DNA from: an uncultured Spirochaetales bacterium
GTDB lineage: Bacteria > Spirochaetota > Spirochaetia > JAFGXN01
Length of the DNA: 64,000 bases
Direction of reading: 5' to 3'
NCBI GenBank assembly: GCA_949289575.1
Contig: CASEOG010000007.1
Location: 20,086 to 84,085 of the forward strand
Of this stretch, positions 57,706 through 64,000 are shown one piece after another (within the stretch, counting starts at the first letter, position 1; the number at the start of each line of letters is the position of its first letter). Below the pieces are notes generated by a model. That model ran no database searches and was not told the origin of the DNA. It worked only from the letters and a program-made list of their open reading frames with translations. The position numbers and the translations under genes are program-made.

Positions 57706-59024
57706 CGAAAAATTTAACGGAAGGACCGCCGCTTCGACTGATTATCGGTTTTACAATTCCGCTTTTACTCGGTAATGTGTTTCAGCAGTTTTATGCCATG
57801 GCCGATACGCTGATTGTCGGACGGACGTTGGGGCGCAATGCTTTGGCGGCTGTCGGCTGCACCGGCGCCCTTTCATTTCTGCTGTTGGGGTTTTGCGCCG
57901 GATTGACGGCCGGTTTTGCGGTAAAGACGGCGCAGCGTTTCGGCGCCGGAGATGAAAACGGTATGCGTGAAAGTTTTGCGGCGGGTTTTTTGCTGACAGC
58001 GGCGTTTACGGTTGTTCTGACAGCGGTCAGTGTGCCGGCGGTCGGCGGTATTTTGCGGCTGATTCAAACGCCGGCCGAAATTTACGACGACGCGGCCGTC
58101 TACATTGTCATTGTCTTTGCCGGGTTGGCGGCGTCAATGTTTTTTAACTTCTTTTCCAACATTATCCGAGCGTTGGGAGACAGCCGCACGCCGTTGGTTG
58201 TCTTGGCGGCGGCTTGCGTCATTAATGTGGTTCTCGATTTTGTTTTGATTTTGTACGCACATATGGGAGTGGCGGGAGCCGCTGTGGCAACGGTTTTTTC
58301 TCAAGCGGCCGCAGCCGTTGTCTGTCTGATTCACATTTTTATACGCCTGCCGTTTCTGCGTTTAAAACGCACCGACTGGCGGGTCGATCGTTCTGTTTTA
58401 AAGCAGCACCTTTTTTTGGGGTTCCCGATGGGGTTCCAAATGTCGATCATTGCGATCGGTCAAATCGTTCTTCAGTTTGCGCTAAATCAATTGGGAGCCG
58501 TCTCTGTTGCCGCTTATGCTGCGGCGCAGAAAATTGATTCGCTGGCGGTTCAGCCGATGATGTCTTTCGGGATAACGATGGCAACCTATGCGGCCCAAAA
58601 CTACGGTGCGCAAAAAATGCAGCGTATCCGCAGCGGAGTCAATCAATGCATTGCGGTTTCCGTCGGATTTTCATTTCTGATTGCCGCTGTCAACATCTTC
58701 GCGGGAAAACCGCTGACCGAACTGTTTGTCGGAGCCGGAGAAACGGAGGTCATTCGGCTTTCGTGGCTTTATTTGGTCTCAAATGGAATTTTTTATTTTT
58801 TGCTTGCATTGCTGTTCATTTACCGTTCAACGCTGCAGGGATTGGGTGATGGTGTAACGACGACCGTTGCCGGCGTCATGGAGCTTTTTATGAGAATTGT
58901 CGCCGCATTGGTTATGGCAGAAATTTTCGGGTTTCTCGGCGCTTCGCTTTCCAATCCGATGGCGTGGGCGGGCGGTAAATTATTGAAAAAACGGAATAAT
59001 CAAGAGAAGGAGAGCGTTGTATGA
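57702..59024 (+). CDS. MATE family efflux transporter (second of two), shortened C-terminus
   Basis: The product is 440 aa. MATE layout with P-L-L-L-G-N-V-F-Q-Q-F-Y-A-M-A-D, G-R-T-L-G-R-N-A-L-A-A-V-G and G-D-S-R-T-P-L-V. The C-terminus reads S-N-P-M-A-W-A-G-G-K-L-L-K-K-R-N. In related proteins about 12-15 hydrophobic residues separate 'NPxAWxG' from the final basic tail, so the last membrane segment appears cut short. Start and stop overlap both neighbours by ATGA. Confidence 0.88.
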   Translation: MTKNLTEGPPLRLIIGFTIPLLLGNVFQQFYAMADTLIVGRTLGRNALAAVGCTGALSFLLLGFCAGLTAGFAVKTAQRFGAGDENGMRESFAAGFLLTAAFTVVLTAVSVPAVGGILRLIQTPAEIYDDAAVYIVIVFAGLAASMFFNFFSNIIRALGDSRTPLVVLAAACVINVVLDFVLILYAHMGVAGAAVATVFSQAAAAVVCLIHIFIRLPFLRLKRTDWRVDRSVLKQHLFLGFPMGFQMSIIAIGQIVLQFALNQLGAVSVAAYAAAQKIDSLAVQPMMSFGITMATYAAQNYGAQKMQRIRSGVNQCIAVSVGFSFLIAAVNIFAGKPLTELFVGAGETEVIRLSWLYLVSNGIFYFLLALLFIYRSTLQGLGDGVTTTVAGVMELFMRIVAALVMAEIFGFLGASLSNPMAWAGGKLLKKRNNQEKESVV

Positions 59025-60469
59025 TTACATTTTGGATCGGCATTGTGATTTTACTCGGCGGCGGTTTTCTCTACAGCCGCTACTGCGAACATGTCTTTCG
59101 CCCGGACAACCGTCAGACACCGGCGTACCGGCTTCGGGACGGTGTCGATTATGTTCCCATGGGGAAAGGGAAAACAGCTCTGATCGAGCTTCTGAACATT
59201 GCCGGGACGGGACCGATTCTGGGGCCGATACAGGGGATTCTTTTCGGACCGGTTGCCTTTCTCCTGATTCCGATCGGGAATGTTCTCGGCGGCGCGATGC
59301 ACGATTATTTTTCCGGAATGATTTCGCTGCGCAATGACGGAGCCCAAATGCCGGCTTTAATCAAAAACTATTTGGGAAAGCCGGTTTTCGCGGTGTATAA
59401 CCTTTTTCTGGCATTGCTGCTGATTCTGGTCGCGGCGGTGTTCGTCTATACCCCGGGTGATTTGTTTGTTTCCCATATTTTGCGGCAGGCACCGTCGGCG
59501 GACAATCCGTGGGTCTGGGTCGTTTACGGAGTCATTTTTTTGTATTATATGGCGGCGACACTGCTTCCGATCGATAAAATTATCGGGCGCATCTATCCGG
59601 TTTTCGGAGCTGTTCTTCTGTTTTCCGCTATCGGGGTCGGTACCGGCATTTTTATGAAAGGGTACGAACTGACCGAATTCTCTTTTGCTGATTATCCGGG
59701 GCTGATGACCGGAGAAAACCGGCTGATTCCCGCTTTCTTCGTCACGGTTGCCTGCGGAATCGTTTCCGGATTTCACTCATCGCAGGCCACATTGATCGGC
59801 CGCTCTTTGAAAAGCGAAAAAGAGGGGCGCTTTGTTTTTTACTATATGATGGTGGCGGAAGGTTTGATTGCCATGATTTGGGCGGCGGCCGCTATGGGAT
59901 TGTACGCCAAAGGAGGTTATGATGCGATTGCCGGACAGCCGGAGGTCATCGGTGCCGTTGCCAAGGATCTGCTCGGTTCGGTCGGCGGCCTGATTGCTGT
60001 CATCGGAATCATTGTTTTGCCGATTACATCGGGAGATACCTCGCTGCGCGCGCTGCGGCTGATGGTCGGCGAGACGTTTCGAATCGACCAAAGCCGCCCC
60101 CGCAACCGGCTGGCCGTCTCTTCGGTGCTGTTTGTCCTGACAGCGGTTATTTTGGTTTTCGCCAAGATCGGCAGCGGCGGCTTTAACGTTTTATGGCGTT
60201 ATTTCGCGTGGGCCAATCAGACAATTGCCGTGTTTGCCTTTGCCATGATTACGGTTTATCTGATCCGTCAGAAAAAGTTTTTTCCGATTTCGCTGCTTCC
60301 CGGAATGTTTTATATGTTTGTGATTTCATCGTACATATTGGAAGCAAAAATCGGATTCCGCATGCCGCAGCTCTGGGGAGATATCACGGCAGCCGTACTG
60401 ACGCTGGCTTACGGAGCGGTTTTGGTCGCTGTTTTTATTCGGCAGAAAAAAAACGGGAAAGAGTCATGA
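59021..60469 (+). CDS. cstA: Carbon starvation protein A (CstA) family peptide/pyruvate transporter
   Basis: The product is 482 aa with about 14 hydrophobic segments. CstA motifs: N-I-A-G-T-G-P-I-L-G-P-I-Q-G, G-A-M-H-D-Y-F-S-G-M-I-S-L-R-N-D-G, S-G-F-H-S-S-Q-A-T and T-S-G-D-T-S-L-R-A-L-R. Characterised members take up peptides or pyruvate. Last gene of the operon. Its stop codon lies inside a hairpin that also terminates tpx from the opposite strand. Confidence 0.93.
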   Translation: MITFWIGIVILLGGGFLYSRYCEHVFRPDNRQTPAYRLRDGVDYVPMGKGKTALIELLNIAGTGPILGPIQGILFGPVAFLLIPIGNVLGGAMHDYFSGMISLRNDGAQMPALIKNYLGKPVFAVYNLFLALLLILVAAVFVYTPGDLFVSHILRQAPSADNPWVWVVYGVIFLYYMAATLLPIDKIIGRIYPVFGAVLLFSAIGVGTGIFMKGYELTEFSFADYPGLMTGENRLIPAFFVTVACGIVSGFHSSQATLIGRSLKSEKEGRFVFYYMMVAEGLIAMIWAAAAMGLYAKGGYDAIAGQPEVIGAVAKDLLGSVGGLIAVIGIIVLPITSGDTSLRALRLMVGETFRIDQSRPRNRLAVSSVLFVLTAVILVFAKIGSGGFNVLWRYFAWANQTIAVFAFAMITVYLIRQKKFFPISLLPGMFYMFVISSYILEAKIGFRMPQLWGDITAAVLTLAYGAVLVAVFIRQKKNGKES

Positions 60470-60479
60470 CTCTTTCCCG
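60446..60479. terminator. Terminator over the cstA stop codon, strongest for tpx
   Basis: CGGGAAAGAGT-CATG-ACTCTTTCCCG is a perfect palindrome (60454-60479). On the minus strand it is followed by T8, a classical terminator for tpx; on the plus strand only CTGTTT follows. The cstA TGA is in its centre. Confidence 0.85.
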
Positions 60480-60536
60480 CTGTTTCCGCATTCGGGAAGA
60501 GAAGGGCTTCCCTGTTCCCGTTGCGGTTTTCGGCTG

Positions 60537-61028
60537 TTAAAGCGATTTTAATGCCGTCAAAACAGCATCGTAGTCGGGTTCGGATGTGACTTCTTCCGTA
60601 ACCTGAACATAACGGACGACATTCTGAGCATCGACAATAAAAACGGCACGCGCCAACAGTCCCAATTCCCGAATCATCACGCCGAAAGCCTGTCCGAACG
60701 AACGGTATTTGTAGTCGGAAAAAAGTTTCACCGCATCGATTCCGGCACCACCGCACCAGCGGGCCTGGGCAAACGGCAAATCCATCGAAATCACATTAAT
60801 GGACACGTTTCCGAGCGCCGCGGCTTCCCGATTGAAACGGCGGACCTCGAGATCGCAAACCGGTGTGTCAATCGACGGAACCGTCACATAAACCCGGACG
60901 CCGTTTTGTTCTGTTCCCGAAAAATCGGATAAATCGGCGGCCGAAACCGTAAACGCCGGAGCCCGGCTGCCGACAGCCGGAAGATTTCCGACGAGATTCA
61001 TAGGATTACCCTGCATTTTTACCTGCAT
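60537..61028 (-). CDS. tpx: Thiol peroxidase, atypical 2-Cys peroxiredoxin
   Basis: The product is 163 aa. It reduces peroxides with thioredoxin. The peroxidatic Cys is in S-I-D-T-P-V-C-D-L-E (about 58) and the resolving Cys in R-W-C-G-G-A (about 92). Typical Tpx length. SD GGAGG precedes ATG 61028; promoter at 61048-61076. An oxygen defence for an anaerobe with oxygen-sensitive hydrogenase. Confidence 0.95.
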   Translation of the reverse strand: MQVKMQGNPMNLVGNLPAVGSRAPAFTVSAADLSDFSGTEQNGVRVYVTVPSIDTPVCDLEVRRFNREAAALGNVSINVISMDLPFAQARWCGGAGIDAVKLFSDYKYRSFGQAFGVMIRELGLLARAVFIVDAQNVVRYVQVTEEVTSEPDYDAVLTALKSL

Positions 61029-61047
61029 AAAAACCTCCTGGACTTTT

Positions 61048-61076
61048 ATAATATATAAAAATTTTTAGCCCGTCAA
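61048..61076 (-). promoter_or_regulatory. Promoter of tpx
   Basis: Minus strand: TTGACG (61076-61071), 17 bp, TATTAT (61053-61048). A 20-base leader carries the SD. Confidence 0.8.
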
Positions 61077-61091
61077 TATAAAAAAAGAAAG

Positions 61092-61120
61092 TTGACAGAA
61101 CCGGTTTCCCGCTTTAAACT
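61092..61120 (+). promoter_or_regulatory. Promoter of the beta-mannosidase gene
   Basis: TTGACA (61092-61097), 17 bp, TAAACT (61115-61120). AGAGAGG and ATG 61142 follow. Confidence 0.85.
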
Positions 61121-61141
61121 GGTAGAGAGGTCTTGAAGTTT

Positions 61142-63688
61142 ATGAAAAAATCAGTGTTTACTCTTTGTCTTTGTTTGATCGGGTTTTCTCTCCATGCCGG
61201 AATCGTTTTAAACCTGAACGGTTCCTGGGCGTTGCGTGCCGATGACGGAACGGCCGTCGAAGCGCAGGTGCCCGGTTCCGTTATCGAAGCGCTTCTTAAA
61301 GCGAAACAGATTCCCGATCCGTATTACGGCGTAAATGAATATGACGAAAAAATCAGGGCGGTTCTGTTCCGGGACTGGACGTTCAGCCGCTCTTTCCGGG
61401 TGCCGGCTTCTTTTTTCGAAAAGAATAAAAAAATAGAGCTGGTTTTCGAATCGATTGATACCGTCGCCGATGTATTTCTGAACGGAGAAAAAATCGGAAG
61501 TGCCGAAAACATGTTTCGCATTTACCGTTTCCCGGTGACGGATAAACTGAGAAAGGAGGGAAAAAATATTGTTTCCGTCAGGATTTACAGTCCGGTGAAT
61601 GCCGCCAATGCGGCTGCGGAAAAATACGGTTCTTCCCTGATGCCGGTGTTTGCTGCCGGAATGGCAAAAGGAATTCCGTATATTCGCAAAAGCTGGTTTT
61701 CTTACGGATGGGATTGGGGCATTTCGCTGCCCGATTCCGGCTTAAACCGTGACGTTTCCCTGGTGGCCGTCGAAGAGGCCCGTCTGGCGGCGGTTCCCCT
61801 GAGAACCGCAATTTCTTTCGGAAACGAAGAGCCTTTTCCTGCCGCCGAATCGGCAATCATCTCCTGCCTGCCCGAAACGGACGGCGCGGCAGACGGGCTG
61901 CTGTTCCGGCTGACGGTCGACGGACACGGCGACAGACAGAGCGTGACGGTAGCCGCCGGCGAAGAAGCCTCGATAACGTTGCAAAATCCGAAATTGTGGT
62001 ATACTCATGATCTGGGAGAACAGAACCGGTATAACGTTAAAGCCGAATTACTTCGCAAAGACGGCAGTGTCATCGATACGCAAATGTTTAAAACCGGTAT
62101 TCGAGAACTGAAATTAATCCGGGAACGGGATGTATACGGGGAAAGCTTTTATTTCGAATTAAATAAAATTCCTCTTTTTGCCCGGGGCGGAAACTGGATT
62201 CCCTGCGACACACTGATTCCCCGCGGCGTCCGATCCGGACTGATTGAAGAACGGCTCGGAGATTGTCTCGATATGCATTTCAATATAGTTCGCATTTGGG
62301 GCGGCGGACAGTACGAGGAGGACCGTTTCTACGAATTTTGCGATGAAAACGGAATCCTTGTCTGGCAGGATTTTCCCTTTGCCTGTTATGCAACACCGCA
62401 TCTCGACTCGTTTTACGAAAATGTGGCCGAAGAGGTCAAAGATCAGTTAAGAAGAATCGTCAACCGGCCTTCTCTGGCCATTTTGTGCGGTAACAACGAA
62501 ATCGAAAAGGGATGGAAAGAATGGGGATTCACGCTTTTTTTTCCGGAACATAAGCCGGGATACCGTTATCTGTTTGAAGAACTTCTTCCCGAACTGACAG
62601 CCCGCTATGCCCCCCAAATTCCGTATTGGCCCAGTTCGCCGTCGGCCGGCGGCAATTTCCGGAAAACGTGCAATCCGCGTTACGGCGACAGTCACAACTG
62701 GCACGTTTGGCACGGCGGATTGGATTATTCGACATACCGTCGTTACCCGGCCCGGTTTATGAGCGAGTTCGGATTTCAGTCATTTCCGAACATGGAAACT
62801 ATCCGCGATTTTACGCCGAAAGGGGAAGAGTCGTTCGATTCACCTGCAATGAAAGTTCATCAGAAAAATTGGGCCGGAAACGGATTGATTCTTTCTTACA
62901 TGAAAAGAGAGTTCGATGATCCCGGTGTCTTCGAAAAGCAGGTTGTTCTCTCGCAGATTACGCAGGCATTGGCAATGGAGTGCGGAATCGACTACTGGCG
63001 CTCGCGTCGGAAAAACGAACAGAGTATGGGGGCACTCTACTGGCAAATCAATGATACATGGCCGACAGCCTCCTGGTCGGCGGTCGATTATTACGGCAGG
63101 AAAAAAGCACTCTACTATTATTCGAAACGCTTTTTTGCTCCGGTAACGGCGGCTGTTTTGGAGAGCGGAACAAAATACGAAGTTTTTCTTGTCAACGATA
63201 CGGGTGCAGAACAGCCTGTCTGTTTCCGGTGGAAGATTGTGACGGCCGAAGGAAAGGAGCTTGCATCCGGAACCCGTACGGAAAAACTCGCACCGGCTTC
63301 TTCCGTCGGTATTGAGCACGGAAGAATTCCGTTGTCCCGAAAAAGCGAAGCACTCTTTTTCTGGACTCTTTCCGACGGAGACGGAAAGGAGCTGAATTCC
63401 GGAATGAAGATGTTCGACCGTGCCAAAAGGCTGGATTTGAAGGAGCCGAAGCTGAAGGCGGAAGTGTTGCGGCAGACGGACAGCGGATGGGAGGTCTCGG
63501 TCCGCGTGGAAGAAACCGCTCTGTTTGTCTTCTTTGAAGCGCCGTTCGGATTCGAAATTTCGGACAGCTTCTTTTCTTTGCCGAAAGGAGAGAGCCGGGT
63601 TGTCACGGTTCGCACGGACAGAAAAATAACGGCAGAGGATCTGAAAGCCGGTCTGAAGGTGAAATCTCTGATTGATTTAAAGAAATAA
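61142..63688 (+). CDS. Secreted beta-mannosidase (GH2)
   Basis: The product is 848 aa from ATG 61142, with a signal peptide ending L-H-A-G (about residue 20). GH2 sugar-binding, Ig-like and TIM-barrel domains follow, then beta-sandwich domains. Beta-mannosidase signatures: R-K-S-W-F-S-Y-G-W-D-W-G, W-G-G-G-Q-Y-E-E-D-R-F-Y, acid/base in C-G-N-N-E-I-E-K-G-W (about 453), and nucleophile in M-S-E-F-G-F-Q-S-F-P (about 541). It removes mannose from beta-mannan or N-glycan cores outside the inner membrane. It has its own promoter. The stop is 16 bp from the convergent partial gene. Confidence 0.93.
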   Translation: MKKSVFTLCLCLIGFSLHAGIVLNLNGSWALRADDGTAVEAQVPGSVIEALLKAKQIPDPYYGVNEYDEKIRAVLFRDWTFSRSFRVPASFFEKNKKIELVFESIDTVADVFLNGEKIGSAENMFRIYRFPVTDKLRKEGKNIVSVRIYSPVNAANAAAEKYGSSLMPVFAAGMAKGIPYIRKSWFSYGWDWGISLPDSGLNRDVSLVAVEEARLAAVPLRTAISFGNEEPFPAAESAIISCLPETDGAADGLLFRLTVDGHGDRQSVTVAAGEEASITLQNPKLWYTHDLGEQNRYNVKAELLRKDGSVIDTQMFKTGIRELKLIRERDVYGESFYFELNKIPLFARGGNWIPCDTLIPRGVRSGLIEERLGDCLDMHFNIVRIWGGGQYEEDRFYEFCDENGILVWQDFPFACYATPHLDSFYENVAEEVKDQLRRIVNRPSLAILCGNNEIEKGWKEWGFTLFFPEHKPGYRYLFEELLPELTARYAPQIPYWPSSPSAGGNFRKTCNPRYGDSHNWHVWHGGLDYSTYRRYPARFMSEFGFQSFPNMETIRDFTPKGEESFDSPAMKVHQKNWAGNGLILSYMKREFDDPGVFEKQVVLSQITQALAMECGIDYWRSRRKNEQSMGALYWQINDTWPTASWSAVDYYGRKKALYYYSKRFFAPVTAAVLESGTKYEVFLVNDTGAEQPVCFRWKIVTAEGKELASGTRTEKLAPASSVGIEHGRIPLSRKSEALFFWTLSDGDGKELNSGMKMFDRAKRLDLKEPKLKAEVLRQTDSGWEVSVRVEETALFVFFEAPFGFEISDSFFSLPKGESRVVTVRTDRKITAEDLKAGLKVKSLIDLKK

Positions 63689-63704
63689 TCCGGTTCGTCG
63701 GCTG

Positions 63705-64000
63705 TCAGTAAAGACGCAGTGACGAACGGATCAGTCGAAGCGAAACAATTTTCCCGGCATCGAGAGAAAGAACTTCTTCCCTGCCGGGAATTTTGTAAAA
63801 AAGGACGGTCCGGGTCTCGAGTCGTTTCAATTCGACGGGAACGGCCGGTACGGCAGCTTTTCCGTTGTCCGTAAAAAACGAGATTTCGAGAAGATAAGAG
63901 GAATCTTTCATCGCCGATTTGATTAAATTCAGTTTGCGGACAAAATCAAGCCCCGAAGCAAAGGAAGAATCTTTGTGTCTTGCGTGAAGATCGAGCTGTT
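63705..64000 (-). CDS. Partial gene, product unknown (3' end only)
   Basis: The frame is open from the right edge of the window to TGA 63705. The visible 97 residues read ...D-L-H-A-R-H-K-D-S-S-F-A-S-G-L-D-F-V-R-K-L-N... and end S-L-R-L-Y. The pattern of alternating hydrophobic strands (S-Y-L-L-E-I-S-F-F, T-V-L-F-Y-K-I-P) suggests a beta-rich protein. The ATG at 63911 is internal to the open frame and need not be the start. No family recognised. Confidence 0.55.
   Translation of the reverse strand, partial: QLDLHARHKDSSFASGLDFVRKLNLIKSAMKDSSYLLEISFFTDNGKAAVPAVPVELKRLETRTVLFYKIPGREEVLSLDAGKIVSLRLIRSSLRLY

Noticed and set aside
52470-59024. Impression of different codon style in the ATPase-MATE region, possible transfer
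   Set aside because: Not measured; promoters, SDs and riboswitch look native. A codon-usage calculation would be needed.

Overview
The window reads as chromosomal DNA of an anaerobic, host-associated diderm bacterium. The best fit is a Treponema-like spirochaete (inference, about 0.6). Supporting signs are many lipoproteins with short lipoboxes ending in Cys, Ig-like (Big_2) and Treponema/BspA-type leucine-rich repeats, a large predicted beta-barrel ending in aromatic residues, a fused AroD-AroE enzyme, a long-form phosphofructokinase with mixed GGDGT/PKTIDND motifs, and an electron-bifurcating [FeFe] hydrogenase operon. There are no rRNA genes, CRISPR arrays or insertion sequences; one tRNA is present. 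Promoters are easy to read: TTGACA-like and TATAAT-like boxes separated almost always by 17 bp.

Layout. 0-6 kb: three related surface lipoproteins (Big_2 arrays, two with LRR tails) built on a shared 5' cassette, then an Rpn-type PD-(D/E)XK nuclease. 6-15 kb: biotin ligase, a small Cys protein, an MFS carrier with a periplasmic insert, a membrane diguanylate cyclase, purQ, DAHP synthase, a secreted sialidase with a small membrane partner, and an InlB-repeat lipoprotein. 15-20 kb: a five-gene bifurcating hydrogenase operon with an embedded HATPase protein. 20-26 kb: two lipoproteins made of one repeated domain, isocitrate dehydrogenase, a secreted Ala-rich protein, AroDE, and a D-2-hydroxyacid dehydrogenase. 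26-34 kb: ilvBN, rlmE, an NlpC/P60-like protein, an ankyrin protein, an outer-membrane barrel, D-lactate dehydrogenase, and a lipoprotein frameshifted at a T tract. 34-45 kb: ftsK, uppP, O-acetylhomoserine sulfhydrylase, a GH2 hydrolase, a radical SAM protein, pfk, galE, tRNA-Arg(CCT) and plsC. 45-52 kb: a sulfatase remnant, MarC, two tandem alkaline-phosphatase-superfamily lipoproteins, and a 1143-aa InlB-repeat lipoprotein. 52-64 kb: a P-type ATPase behind a yybP-ykoY (Mn2+) riboswitch, an operon of two MATE exporters, a membrane protein and CstA, thiol peroxidase, a secreted beta-mannosidase, and the end of an unknown gene.

How it works together. Sialidase, beta-mannosidase, a second GH2 enzyme, galE and a decayed sulfatase point to foraging on host or plant glycans. 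Bifurcating hydrogenase, D-lactate dehydrogenase and phosphofructokinase point to fermentative energy metabolism. The numerous repeat-rich lipoproteins point to a variable surface.

Most notable observations: (1) a recurring leaderless-gene architecture in which a strong -10 box sits 5-10 bp before the ATG and there is no Shine-Dalgarno site; (2) the Mn2+ riboswitch with a mutually exclusive terminator ahead of a PMCA-like ATPase; (3) a lipoprotein interrupted exactly before its lipobox in a T6 tract; (4) the shared hairpin-SD-signal-peptide cassette of the first lipoproteins; (5) a tandem head-to-tail lipoprotein fusion; (6) plsC translated from a transcript whose 5' leader is a tRNA.
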